NCBI GenBank assembly: GCA_023418995.1 | Contig: JAEZYP010000037.1 | Span: 48,270 to 112,269 of the forward strand | Direction: 5' to 3' | Source: Bacillota bacterium | Lineage (GTDB): Bacteria; Bacillota; Clostridia; Oscillospirales; Acutalibacteraceae | Length of the DNA stretch: 64,000 bases | In this document: positions 15,289 through 24,500 of the stretch, in pieces | Numbering within the stretch: position 1 is the stretch's first letter | Layout: each line of letters starts with the position of its first letter | Notes under the pieces: generated by a model | The model's input: only the letters and a program-made list of their open reading frames with translations | Database searches by the model: none | What the model was told of the DNA's origin: nothing | Translations under genes and position numbers: made by a program

Positions 15289-15480
15289 TTACCGCCTAGG
15301 GATAAGGTCGTATTCAAGCTGTGCGCCTTCAAGGGTATCAAATACTTTTTCAGTACCGCCCATCCGGTCAACAACAGTAAAATTGACTTCTTTGGATATA
15401 ACATTGACATTGACATACAGATACTTTCTATATCCGCCGCCAATATGTGCCGCCCATTCCGTTTGGATGCTATTGTTCAT
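15289..15480 (-). CDS. Small phage protein (63 aa)
   Basis: MNNSIQTEWAAHIGGGYRKYLYVNVN.. looks like a short beta-sheet protein. AGGTGAGACGG precedes the ATG, which overlaps the upstream HTH gene by 4 bases. Unknown function. Confidence 0.5.
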   Translation of the reverse strand: MNNSIQTEWAAHIGGGYRKYLYVNVNVISKEVNFTVVDRMGGTEKVFDTLEGAQLEYDLIPRR

Positions 15481-15716
15481 TCCGTCTCACCTACCAATTT
15501 TGATATAGGCATTTTTATTGCCTTGCTGATCGCGCGGAGTTCTCTCAGGGTAATATCGTCGGGGTTCTTTCTGCGCCGATAAAGGGTCATGCGCGTTTCG
15601 TGCATTGCTTTTGCAACATCTTCATAGGAAAGATTGCTTATTTCCATGCCGTATTTCAGAACAGCATTAAACGTTCGCTTCAACTTTACGTATTCATACT
15701 CTTTTACTTTCGGCAC
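15477..15716 (-). CDS. HTH protein (79 aa)
   Basis: The segment LSYEDVAKAMHETRMTLYRRRKNPDDITLRELRAI is a helix-turn-helix of the Cro/XRE kind. It is small, with no extra domain, so likely a Cro-like or accessory early regulator. Start GTG at 15716, with GGAGGG before it; overlaps the upstream gene by 13 bases. Confidence 0.7.
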   Translation of the reverse strand: MPKVKEYEYVKLKRTFNAVLKYGMEISNLSYEDVAKAMHETRMTLYRRRKNPDDITLRELRAISKAIKMPISKLVGETE

Positions 15717-15892
15717 AAATTTTTACCCTCCAATTCTTTAATAATCTTTCGGATTTTTGCTTTCTCGTCCGAATCCAGCTCTTTTCTGAATTTCCGTGTC
15801 ATAGTCGGCTCACTGATTCCCATTTCGTCGGCAATCATCCAGAGCGTTATACCGCGAGATTTTGCAAAACTCCGAATATCGGTATTCCTCAA
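15704..15892 (-). CDS. HTH protein (62 aa)
   Basis: TLWMIADEMGISEPTMTRKFRKELDSDEKAKIRKII is a clear helix-turn-helix in a 62-residue protein. The TTG start at 15892 follows AAGGAGGAC and overlaps the antirepressor gene by 4 bases. It may be the Cro-like partner of the plus-strand repressor, being closest to the switch in the HTH pair. Confidence 0.7.
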   Translation of the reverse strand: MRNTDIRSFAKSRGITLWMIADEMGISEPTMTRKFRKELDSDEKAKIRKIIKELEGKNLCRK

Positions 15893-16602
15893 ATTTTGTC
15901 CTCCTTTAAAAATTTGTTGATAAAGTACTGCTGACCTTTGCCGGTAATCTTTGTGGTTTTAGTTGTAATTACTGAGCCGTCAGGGTTATTCACTGTGCGT
16001 TCCTTAATTTCCATCAAGCCGCGTTCCATGCTATATTGCGTTGGCATATTGTAGCTCTCTCCGCGAGACATTAAGTAACCGTTATCGCGAAGCCATTGAA
16101 ATAAGCGCTTTTGCCCGATCTCATGACCGTTCTGCCGTATCATTTTAGCCAAGTCGCCAATCAGTATTGAGCTTTTTGCGGTTGCTACTGCGTCCGCGAA
16201 CAATATCTTTGGTGCGTCCTGCTGTACCTTTTCTTCAAGATTGTGCAGTTTACGGTGTGCAATTTCTAGCGCCCTCGCCATAACCTTTTCAGGACTGTTC
16301 CAATCCTTTTCAAGACCGATAAAATACTGCCGCGCCTGCTTGCCTTTTTCGGTACGCTGAATCATGCAGAGTTCTTTCGCCATGTCTATTGTTATTTGAG
16401 CATCTTCTCCTGGTCTGCCTCCGGTACTTTCGGTCAAAAATGTCCGAAAGTCTATCCCATCTGTAAACCCATATTCGCACATACGTGGGAACCAATGGCG
16501 GAAATCTGTTTCAACTTCCAGAAATTTATGTAATTCTCTTGCCGACACCGTTGGCCGGTCTGAATCATAATTGATAGCGATTAAATCGTTCGTGTTTATC
16601 AT
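15889..16602 (-). CDS. Phage antirepressor (AntA/AntB N-domain)
   Basis: The N-terminal 100 residues (VSARELHKFLEVETDFRHWFPRMCEYGFTDG.. AKELCMIQRTEKGKQARQYFI) are the AntA/AntB-type domain, and the C-terminal 110 (SILIGDLAKMIRQNGHEIGQKRLFQWLRDNGYL) the ANT/KilAC-type winged helix. Length 237 fits. Such proteins counter the CI-like repressor during induction. It lies downstream of the Mom-like gene on the early transcript. AAAGG sits very near the ATG, so coupling or a slightly different start is possible. Confidence 0.9.
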   Translation of the reverse strand: MINTNDLIAINYDSDRPTVSARELHKFLEVETDFRHWFPRMCEYGFTDGIDFRTFLTESTGGRPGEDAQITIDMAKELCMIQRTEKGKQARQYFIGLEKDWNSPEKVMARALEIAHRKLHNLEEKVQQDAPKILFADAVATAKSSILIGDLAKMIRQNGHEIGQKRLFQWLRDNGYLMSRGESYNMPTQYSMERGLMEIKERTVNNPDGSVITTKTTKITGKGQQYFINKFLKEDKI

Positions 16603-16626
16603 CCTTTCTTATCTGCGGCGCTCCGG

Positions 16627-17079
16627 TTAAGGAGTCCGCGCAAATTTTAATTTTGTGCTTAAATCTCGGTTTGTTCTTCCCGGCCTGTTTTCCCAACTTC
16701 CGTTTTCGCTTTTTGTTTCAGATACTTTAAACCATCCATCAGCAAGATAAATCGTTCCTTTGTGCTTTTCTGCCGTGGATGAATACGCAAGAATCCCGAT
16801 TATTTGAGGCTTGTGCTTCCGTATGTACTTCCGTGCCATGCTAAGTGCATGACTTTCAGTGCAATGCGGTGTATCGTCAATAAAAACCATCCGGGTAAGT
16901 TCAAGCATATGTTTTTGGTCAATCTTAGGGCTGTTAGGTCTGCCCCACATCATTGCGCCGATTCTCTGACGGTTATCATCTAAAAATTCAAGTCTTAAAA
17001 CTGCTCCAGCAGGTGTCGAATGCAAATAGTGATGTTCTACTATCCACTTATCTAATTCCGTGGAATGAACTTCTTGCAA
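16627..17079 (-). CDS. Mom-like GNAT-fold DNA-modification protein
   Basis: The segment ELTRMVFIDDTPHCTESHALSMARKYI followed by GILAYSSTAEKHKGTIYLADGWFKVSE matches the acetyltransferase-like fold of phage Mu Mom, which changes adenine in phage DNA and blocks many restriction enzymes. In Mom the second motif has an Asp after the Tyr-Ala; here it is Ser-Ser, so activity or substrate may differ. A TTG start at 17079 is chosen since GAGGGAG stands before it; an earlier TTG at 17133 lacks a site. It is the first gene of the early leftward transcript. Confidence 0.65.
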   Translation of the reverse strand: MQEVHSTELDKWIVEHHYLHSTPAGAVLRLEFLDDNRQRIGAMMWGRPNSPKIDQKHMLELTRMVFIDDTPHCTESHALSMARKYIRKHKPQIIGILAYSSTAEKHKGTIYLADGWFKVSETKSENGSWENRPGRTNRDLSTKLKFARTP

Positions 17080-17331
17080 AATTATGTTATCTCCCTCTTT
17101 CTGTCTGCGGCGATCCGTTGCAGAACGCCGCAATATTGCACAATAATCCGTAACTATTTTGTTACAATAGTAGAATCTTCCCCCTTTCGTGCATTAAAGC
17201 ATTGACATATAAAACGACACGATGTATCATATTTGGTGTTGAGCAAAATAAATAAACCGCGCTTTTAAAATGTCATGTTTTAAAGGTGTTCTTTGTTATT
17301 TAATCATCATCATTGAATCTGTTATTAGTAT

Positions 17332-17380
17332 ATCCAAAACAATCTTGGAAGTCAATGGATTTTCCAAGATAGTTTTGGAT
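17332..17380. promoter_or_regulatory. Two facing operator copies in the genetic switch
   Basis: A 19-base segment (17332-17350) recurs inverted at 17362-17380 with one difference and an 11-base centre. Each copy is itself nearly palindromic, TCCAAAA-N3-TCTTGGA and TCCAAGA-N3-TTTTGGA. This is the layout of paired operators for an XRE dimer, 31 bases before the repressor ATG and about 250 before the leftward genes. The rest of 17080-17411 holds both promoters, which I cannot place with certainty. Confidence 0.75.
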
Positions 17381-17411
17381 TCTACTTTTATCACAAAGCG
17401 GTGGAAAATTT

Positions 17412-17768
17412 ATGTTAAATATATCTAAAATCAGACTATTGCTAAAAGAACAAGGGTGGAGCGCTTCTTATTTAAGTCGAGCGTTTGATAAAGGCCCTAC
17501 ATGGATTGCAGATATGGAGCGTGGGCGCGGATTACCTGATGAAACAACACTTCGTGCAATTGCTGAAAAGCTTGGCACTACTGTAGAATATCTGACTGAC
17601 CAAACTGACAAAAAAGAGCAAAAAAATAAGCCCGCCGCTGAAAGCGACGAGCTAAGTAAAATGGAAAAAAACATTGTTGAATTGTTTAGGCTGATTCCGT
17701 CTGAAAAGCAAGAAACAGTTTATCGGATGATAGAGGCTGCTCTAAAGAGTCAAGGATTATTGAAATAA
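17412..17768 (+). CDS. XRE-family phage repressor (CI-like)
   Basis: The first 65 residues form an XRE helix-turn-helix (SASYLSRAFDKGPTWIADMERGRGLPDETTLRAIAEKLGTTVEYL), then a Lys/Glu linker and a helical C-terminal part. At 118 residues it lacks a LexA-like peptidase domain, so induction likely works through the antirepressor encoded divergently. GGTGGAAAATTT precedes the ATG. It faces the early genes over the operators at 17332-17380. Confidence 0.88.
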   Translation: MLNISKIRLLLKEQGWSASYLSRAFDKGPTWIADMERGRGLPDETTLRAIAEKLGTTVEYLTDQTDKKEQKNKPAAESDELSKMEKNIVELFRLIPSEKQETVYRMIEAALKSQGLLK

Positions 17769-17925
17769 CAATTTCCGCAGATTTTACCGGGTCTGATGAT
17801 TTCTCAATCATTTGTATGATATTTTCCTCATATTCGTTTTCCAATACAATTACCCCATTCGTATTTTTTCATTCCCCTACAGTTTACGCTCCATGGGTTG
17901 GTCACTTCCTTAAAAATATCTTTTA

Positions 17926-17979
17926 ATGACAATATCGGCATTTTGCTGATATTTTTCACAGGAAAACATTTCCTGTGAA
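17926..17979 (+). terminator. Hairpins between repressor and integrase
   Basis: Two hairpins follow one another: ATATCGGCA with a TGCTGATAT partner then TTTTTC, and TTCACAGGAA with TTCCTGTGAA (17955-17979). The first has a T-run and likely ends the repressor transcript. The remaining 17769-18062 is AT-rich; an upstream promoter for the integrase is assumed but not pinned. Confidence 0.5.
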
Positions 17980-18062
17980 CTTATGTTCTATTATATCACA
18001 AATTTTAAACTTTTCAAGCACTAAATATAGGTTTTAAAGTCTATATATTGGGGGGTTATAAT

Positions 18063-19139
18063 ATGGCCAACGCAAAAAAACTGCCAAGTGGAAAATGGCG
18101 TACTCTTGCATACGGTGGAAAAGATGAAACAGGCAAAAGGATATACAAATCGTTTACTTCTGCTGATAAAAAACAATCCGAATTCCTGGCGGCAGAATAC
18201 GAATTAAAGCATAAGGCTGAAAACAAATCCTCAAAATTAACATTCCAAAAGGCTGCGGATCGTTACATTGAAAACAAAACCAATCTTCTTTCACCGGCAA
18301 CAATCCGTGGATACCGGATAATGCAAAAAAATTGTTTTGATCTGATGCTTAACAAAGAATTAGAATCTATATTTTCCAGCGATATCATTCAGAAGCAAAT
18401 GAATGAAAACGCAAAAGAGTACGCGTCCAAAAGTCTTAAGAATCAATTTGGCTTTATCTCTGCTGTGATGGGATATCACAAATATCATATTGATAATGTA
18501 ACGCTTAAACCGTCTGAAAACAAGTCGCTTAAAGTTCCCACCAAAAGCGAATCATTAAAAATCATGAAACTTTTGGAGTCCGCGCCGGAAATTGAATGTC
18601 AGGTGTTGCTTGCACTCACTTGCAGCCTGAGGCAGAGCGAGATCGCCGCAATTAAAACAGAAGATATAAACGGAGACCAAATATTTATACACGCTGCACT
18701 TGTCCCCAACGAGAATAATGAATGGATATATAAATTAACCAATAAAACAAAAGCCAGCACACGGACAATTGATATGCCAAAATACCTTTCTAAAAAGATT
18801 GCTAAAATAGCAGAGTCAAAAAAAGATGGTTATATTTTTAACACAAGCCCTATAGTTGTTTTAAAACGGTTCAAAAAATTGTTGCGTGAAAATGGTATGC
18901 CTGAGTATACGATACACAGTTTAAGGCATTGCTTTGCCGCTACATTACACGCTCAAAACGTACCGGATAAATACGTAATGAAAATGGGTGGATGGGCTAG
19001 TGACCACGTTTTAAAAAAGGTTTATCAATACGCTTTTGACGATGAAACAAGCAAAATTAAAGTCGAAACGAATAAGTATTTTGACAGCATTTTAAATCAA
19101 GATGCAACACAAAAAGCAACACAAAATAAAAACACATAG
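18063..19139 (+). CDS. int: Tyrosine-family phage integrase
   Basis: From the ATG at 18063 (GGGGGGTTATAAT before it; the frame opens five codons earlier) the product has about 358 residues. An N-terminal AP2-like DNA-binding part is followed by the core-binding domain (about 55-155) and the catalytic domain with Arg in TCSLRQSEIA, HSLRHCFAATLH (His-x-x-Arg), GGW, and the nucleophile Tyr in KKVYQYAF. It integrates and, with a directionality factor, excises the prophage. The stop lies 27 bases before the tRNA 3' end that forms the attachment site. Confidence 0.95.
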   Translation: MANAKKLPSGKWRTLAYGGKDETGKRIYKSFTSADKKQSEFLAAEYELKHKAENKSSKLTFQKAADRYIENKTNLLSPATIRGYRIMQKNCFDLMLNKELESIFSSDIIQKQMNENAKEYASKSLKNQFGFISAVMGYHKYHIDNVTLKPSENKSLKVPTKSESLKIMKLLESAPEIECQVLLALTCSLRQSEIAAIKTEDINGDQIFIHAALVPNENNEWIYKLTNKTKASTRTIDMPKYLSKKIAKIAESKKDGYIFNTSPIVVLKRFKKLLRENGMPEYTIHSLRHCFAATLHAQNVPDKYVMKMGGWASDHVLKKVYQYAFDDETSKIKVETNKYFDSILNQDATQKATQNKNT

Positions 19140-19166
19140 GTTCAGAGCCAATTATAGGCTATTTTT

Positions 19167-19194
19167 GAGGGTTCAAATCCCTCTTTCTCCGCCA
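19167..19194 (+). other. Prophage attachment site: tRNA 3' end
   Basis: GAGGG-TTCAAAT-CCCTC is a complete T arm, then TTTCTCC, G and CCA: the last 28 bases of a tRNA. No partner GGAGAAA lies upstream, so only the 3' part is present, as expected for the far junction of a prophage in a tRNA gene. A G before CCA fits tRNA-Ser. The intact tRNA should lie beyond the left end of the prophage. Confidence 0.8.
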
Positions 19195-19204
19195 AACAGC
19201 TAAT

Positions 19205-19256
19205 AAAGTCGCATGAATGCTGAATTATTTCAGTAAACCATGCGGCTTTTGTTTTG
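19205..19256 (+). terminator. Terminator after the tRNA end
   Basis: AAAGTCGCATG pairs with CATGCGGCTTT (one G-T pair) and is followed by TTGTTTTG. It most likely was the tRNA gene's own terminator before integration split the locus. Confidence 0.75.
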
Positions 19257-19320
19257 CCTAAAAGTGTTATTTTGAGTATCCAAAAGTCAATAAATAGCAC
19301 TTTATTGCTACTGTGTATCC

Positions 19321-19351
19321 AAAAAAATACCCGCCAATTTTTCAGCGGGTA
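19321..19351 (-). terminator. Terminator of a decayed minus-strand gene
   Basis: TACCCGC and GCGGGTA form a hairpin with seven T following on the minus strand. It sits just after the remnant described next. Confidence 0.7.
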
Positions 19352-19535
19352 CATAAATTATCCCAAAGCTTTCCGGTTTGCTTTCAAGCATCCCGATTCT
19401 TTGGTCATGGTTTTTAAGGATATCCCCCATCGGATTGAAAGTGATTCCATTTTTTCAGACTTATCCTCAACTTTGTCCAGCCGCTCTTAAAGCAACCAGC
19501 CAAGGCAGCCAACTATTTCCATCCATTTAATAATC
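19352..19535 (-). pseudogene. Remnant of a small phage holin/XhlA-like gene
   Basis: No single frame is open, but pieces in shifting frames read like one small protein: an N-terminal hydrophobic start (MDGNSWLPWLVAL), ERLDKVEDKSEK, and NPMGDILKNHDQRIGMLESKPES. That is the layout of short phage proteins with one membrane helix and a coiled tail (XhlA or holin accessory). Frameshifts and a stop break it. It may mark an older phage at the same site. Confidence 0.4.
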
Positions 19536-19557
19536 CCCAATAGCAGAAATGAATCTT

Positions 19558-21096
19558 CTAAAATTCGGCGGTAACGCAGTTTTTGCCTTTCGCCTTTGAA
19601 CGATAAAGCGCTTGATCTGCCCGTTTAATAGAATTAAGACAATCCATATCCGTATCCGTAAAATAAGATATCCCTACTGAAATGGTAATGCGCCGCCTTA
19701 CGTTATCGGTTGCACATTCAAATTCAGGCTCCATAACAACTTCACTCAGCTTGTTTGCAAAAGAGACCGAATTCTCTTTTCTTAATCCGTTGCATATAAT
19801 TAAAAACTCATCTCCGCCCCACCGGCACAAATAATCCGTGCTGCGTATGTTTTGATTCAGTATTCCCACTGTTTGCTTAAGCACAAGATCTCCTTTGTCG
19901 TGTCCGCACAAATCATTTACTTGTTTGAAATTGTCAATATCAAACATAATAACCGCAGCATTTTGCCCAGTGGTTTTGTAATGTAAAAAAGCGGAATTCA
20001 AGTGGTTATCTGCGCCTCTTCTATTGTAAGCTCCGGTTAGAGAATCCTTATACAGCCCATCGCTATACGCTTTGCTGGTTTTTTTAAAGTACCATTTTTC
20101 CATCAGGGTAAAAAACACCAAAACTAAGACTACTAAAAATAGTGTAATCGCTGCTACCGTAATTACATTGTTTTTTAAACTTTGTTCATGCTGGAGTGCC
20201 GATTTATCCACATAAGCTGTAATATCATCCAGGTGCATACCCATCGCAATAATCCAGTCATACTTCTTATACAGCTTTGCGTAGGTTATTTTTTCAGAAA
20301 CGATATCGCTATTTTTCTTAACAAAGAAGTAGTTAAAAAATAGCTCGCCGTCCTTCTTAACCCCTTCAAGCTCAGTCAAGTAGGGGTGATTTCCCTTAAT
20401 ATCCGTCATGCTCGTTGAAAGATACATACCCTCGGTATTTTTAAGATTTGGGTGAATCCGCCGAATCGCATAATTTTCCCCGCCATCATAGTTGACAACT
20501 TCGTTTACCCAAATGTATGCATTATTAGAGAACTTGTTCCGATATATTTCATCATAAATTTGAGATTTTACCCGATCATCAATAATTTGCTGGCTGACAT
20601 AAAAAACAATATGAACATTTTCATTTGTGAATTCAGTAAAAACGGGGCAGGAGGTTTTTATCTGCAGCATATCGTCTGCACTTAAAATGCTGCTGCTATG
20701 ATTAATTCCTTTGGATTGGTATCGGATTTTTTCAGTTTGAGGATCAATTATAAACACAGAAAAATCTTCATTTTCATCAAAAAGCTTGATGCTTGCGTCT
20801 AAAAAGATATCATTTGTGGAATAGCTCAGACCTGCCAGCGAATTTTTAATACTATTGGCCAGATTAAGGTAGTATTTCGCTTGATTATTTTGCATCTGTT
20901 CAATATCCACTATAACATTATTTACCGTATCCTTAATAAAGCTTTTCTTTGTCTCTATAATACTCTCTCTTATTGTCTCATAATTCTCTTTTTCTATTTT
21001 ACTAACGGAAGTAACATAAGCTATACTATTAGCTATCCCCAAAGCTATTAGCGCAGAAATGATTAGGGCACGATATTTAGTCCTGATCTGCTCCAT
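19558..21096 (-). CDS. Membrane diguanylate cyclase with Cache sensor
   Basis: Start at ATG 21096 behind GGTGGGAG. One membrane helix at about residues 9-29, a large outer region of the double-Cache type with AYIWVNEVVNYDGG and KKYDWIIAMGMHLDDI, a second helix near 310-335, then a GGDEF domain with RWGGDEFLII (about 425-433), and NDLCGHDKGD, so the catalytic site looks complete. It should make c-di-GMP in response to an outside ligand. No inhibitory RxxD five residues before GGDEF is visible. It lies alone next to the prophage and may feed the PilZ protein at 60 kb. Confidence 0.92.
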   Translation of the reverse strand: MEQIRTKYRALIISALIALGIANSIAYVTSVSKIEKENYETIRESIIETKKSFIKDTVNNVIVDIEQMQNNQAKYYLNLANSIKNSLAGLSYSTNDIFLDASIKLFDENEDFSVFIIDPQTEKIRYQSKGINHSSSILSADDMLQIKTSCPVFTEFTNENVHIVFYVSQQIIDDRVKSQIYDEIYRNKFSNNAYIWVNEVVNYDGGENYAIRRIHPNLKNTEGMYLSTSMTDIKGNHPYLTELEGVKKDGELFFNYFFVKKNSDIVSEKITYAKLYKKYDWIIAMGMHLDDITAYVDKSALQHEQSLKNNVITVAAITLFLVVLVLVFFTLMEKWYFKKTSKAYSDGLYKDSLTGAYNRRGADNHLNSAFLHYKTTGQNAAVIMFDIDNFKQVNDLCGHDKGDLVLKQTVGILNQNIRSTDYLCRWGGDEFLIICNGLRKENSVSFANKLSEVVMEPEFECATDNVRRRITISVGISYFTDTDMDCLNSIKRADQALYRSKAKGKNCVTAEF

Positions 21097-21114
21097 TTTT
21101 CTCCCACCTATCAC

Positions 21115-21446
21115 TACACTCTGTACGACGACTGAAACGGCAATTTAAAAAGTATGACAAATTGCCAGCAAAGATATCATGAAGGAGCTTTCATTCTGCT
21201 CGCTTGCATTTCTTCCAAATACCTGTTGCTTCATACCTGTTTATTCAAAAGGAGAAAAGCTACCTGCCGTATTTGCTGAATTTTATCTGTACTACTTATT
21301 TTTATTTGATTATTTCAATTGTTATGGTTTAATTATAACGGCTTATCAACTATTTTTCAACAATTTTCGACAGTATTGGAAGGCACTCTTTCAATGAGCA
21401 AGCCCGAATTGATTACTCTGCTGAGAAAAGGGTTGCCTTAATGCCA
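21115..21446. other. Gene-free stretch upstream of the GGDEF gene
   Basis: About 330 AT-rich bases without a convincing frame. Nearest the gene is a stem GGCAATTT/AAATTGCC (21139-21166), next to CTTTGCT on the minus strand. That part loosely resembles the leader of the second receptor (53.3 kb). A promoter is expected here but cannot be placed firmly. Confidence 0.4.
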
Positions 21447-21486
21447 GAGCGGCGGCTTTGAATGCATCAATTCAAAACCGCCGCTC
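21447..21486. terminator. Long hairpin after the DUF5107 gene
   Basis: GAGCGGCGG..TTTGAAT pairs with ATTCAAA..CCGCCGCTC over some 17 bases. It lies 20 bases after the stop of the minus-strand gene. No long T-run follows, so termination may be weak. Confidence 0.6.
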
Positions 21487-21505
21487 ATTATTCTTTGATT
21501 TCTGT

Positions 21506-24500
21506 TTATTTCTTGCCCGGGCCGCTGTTCTGGAACAGCTTTTGATGCAGCACGGCCCCCATATGGGCACAATCAATTTTTAATGTCTCATCGCAGGCTT
21601 TTACAGCTCTGTTCCGATAGCCAAGCCCGCAGCAGCCAAGCGCAATCAGATACAGGCAATGCGCACGGTTGCGTTGGTTCAAATCCTCGTCAAACAACTG
21701 TAAATCCGGCAGAGAAACCGCGAAATAATCAATGCGTACATCATCAAAGATATGCTTTTCGCCGTAATCAACGAGCTTATTAAAACGACTGAACGCTTTT
21801 TCTGCTTGGCCAAGCCTTTGAAGGGCAAGACCCTGATAAAAAATCATGTCGGCAGGCTGATCATTGTAGTACATCATCCCCGCAGGTTCCTGGTCACCAG
21901 CAGCCGCAAGCTCCCAGCTCCGTTTTGCCCCCTCCGTGTCACCCAGAGCTTCGCAGGCACATCCGAGATAATAATAAATATCGTTATTCTTTTCGCCTTC
22001 CAGCTTTCCCTCGCCCAGATTTTCGGGGAAAATAAGCGCTTTTGTCAGCAGTTCCTTCGCTTTTGCCGCCTCACCCGCTTCCAGCGCTTCCCTTGCCAGC
22101 TCCACCAGCGCGAGCATATACTGTTTGGTTACCTTTCCTTCACCGCCCTCCCATGGATGGAACTTGCGGATTTGGGTGTGCTCATAAGCCTCTTTATGAC
22201 GTCCGAGCAGATTAAGCAGTGTAATATACTCCACACACAGGTCGTCCCGCTGCTCAAATACGTCTTTGTTCGCGTCATAATTTCTGACGCGCTCGGCGGG
22301 TGACATACCGCGTTTTTTATAAAGCTGGTCAAGCTCAAGAAACACGCGCGCATCGGTTCTATCCAAAGCAAATGCGGTTTCCAGTGCCTTCTGCGCTTTG
22401 TTCGGGTCATGCTCCTTATTGTAATAGGCCAGAGAAAGATTGCGCCACGCAGTCGGAAAACTGTCGTCAAGCTGTACGGACTTTTCCCAAAGCTCACGTG
22501 CCTTTTTATACTGCCTGCGGTCGTACCAGAGGTTGCCCAGATAATAGGGTGCCTTTGCGTCTGACCGAGCAGTTTCGATGGCAAACTCCAAAACGGGGAT
22601 ATCGTCCAGCCGGTTCGGGAAGCAGTACAGCGGGCTGCGTCTCACGGCTTCTGCAAGAGCCGCCTGACTTGCTTCGTCATTGCCGAACAACGCCTGATAA
22701 TAAGCTTCGTAATAAGCAAGCATCGGATGTTCCGCAGTGCACAGGTTCAAAACACCAATCGCTTCCTCAAGGCAGCCACAGGAGGCATATTGGGAAGCAG
22801 ACGCAAGAAAGGTCTCCGGCTCGTTGCGCATTAGGGCAAGCGTTTCCCCGTGACCAATTCCGGTCAGGGAAGCCTGCTCCAGGCTGGAAACATAATCAAA
22901 CGGGTCCAGGCGGAGATTTTCCGCCAACCATATCTTCGCTTCTTCCGTTTTCCCAAGCTTCCGCAAAATCAGTGCCTTCAGGGCGCGTGCTTTGATATTG
23001 TGAAGGTTCTTTACCAAAGAACGCTCCGCGTAGCCCAGAGCCTCCTCCCAACTGCCCTTGCCCGCAGCGATCGCGGCAAGGTGATAGAAGGACATTTCCT
23101 GCTGCGCACTGGTCCAGGTAGCCTTGTAAAACGCATCGAAGGCTTCGTCATTTCGTTTCTGATACAGCAGACTGAGTCCCAGATTATAATAAGGCTCACT
23201 GTCATACGGATTCGGATTTTTCCATATGATACGTTCTACCGCTTTGCGGAAATACGCTTCGCTGTCGCGGAACAATCCCCTTCGGAACAGCAGCAAACCG
23301 TAAGCGTTGTTCAAGCGGCTGTCTCCCGGGTCACGCCTTAGACCTTCCAGATAATACGGGTCGGGAAGGTAGGTTGCGTGGCGGTACTGCTCGATATGTA
23401 ACCCGGTCAGGTAGAGCTCTTCATTAGTCGGAATTTCCTTTGGGTCCTTCGCGGGTTGTGCCGGTTCGGGGATTTTCTCAATCTTATCCGGCGAAGGGGT
23501 GTAGCTGAGCATCAGACGCCCCGCTTCATCGAAAACAGATAAGGTCAGTTCCTCTTTTCGAATCCCTTCCGCTGGAATTCTCGCGGTCAGAACATCGTTT
23601 GGTGAAATGGTTTGAACCGCTTCGTACAGAGTGGTACTCCCAGCTTGCAAAAGAATTTTTGTTTTATTGTAAACGCCGGTAGCGTATACGCAAAGCTCTG
23701 CGGCTTTTCCGTCTGCTTCCAGATTCAGAACAACCTCTGTGTTTGCGTTTTTAACACTTCCGGCCTTTTTGTAGGGCATAAAATACTGGGTAAAGCATTT
23801 TTCCTCGAAGGGCTTGAGCCATGTAAAATCCGGCTGGTTGTCGGTAAACATGCCGGTCATCAGCTCAATGTAGGGACCGTTTTCATCCGTGAGATTTCGG
23901 TCCCACGCCTTTCCGAATTCGCCGCTGCCCCAGGTCCACTGCTTTTTGCCCGGCGAAACATGGTGATCGGCGATATGCAGAATGCCCGCTTCTACGCTGT
24001 AGTCATAGCCGCCAACAAAATTAAAGTCGGAATGGTATGCCATATAAGAGGTCGGCACGGGGATGTTCTTATAACGGGAAATGTCCACACCGGCGCCGTA
24101 ATCATGCTTGTAATACACACCCGTGGCTACGGGAAATTTAGAGACATCACGCTTTCCATGATCCATGACCGCGTGAACGTCCGGCGGAAAAATGGATTGG
24201 GTGTAATCATTCACGCTTACGGCAGGATTCGCCCACCACAAAAACGTTTGCGGCATATCCGTAGGATTATAGAGCTGCCCCTTAATTTCTATATAAGCCC
24301 GGTCTGGATAGAGGGTGAAGCTTGCCATGCCCTTCGTCCCGTTAATTTTGTCCGTTTCGCTGACACGCACAGTCCTGCTTCCGTCGGAGTTTTCGCACAG
24401 CGTGTAATCCACGGGAGAGAAGGTGGAGGGGCGGTGATGCTGCGGCCAGTTGAATTCAATTCCGCCGCTGATCCAAGGTCCGGTAAGTCCCACCAGCGCC

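Noticed and set aside
21179..21397. 72-codon plus-strand frame after the GGDEF gene's upstream region
   Set aside because: No family, Phe/Tyr-rich as expected from AT-rich noncoding DNA, and no matching context; GAAGGAG nearby is not enough.
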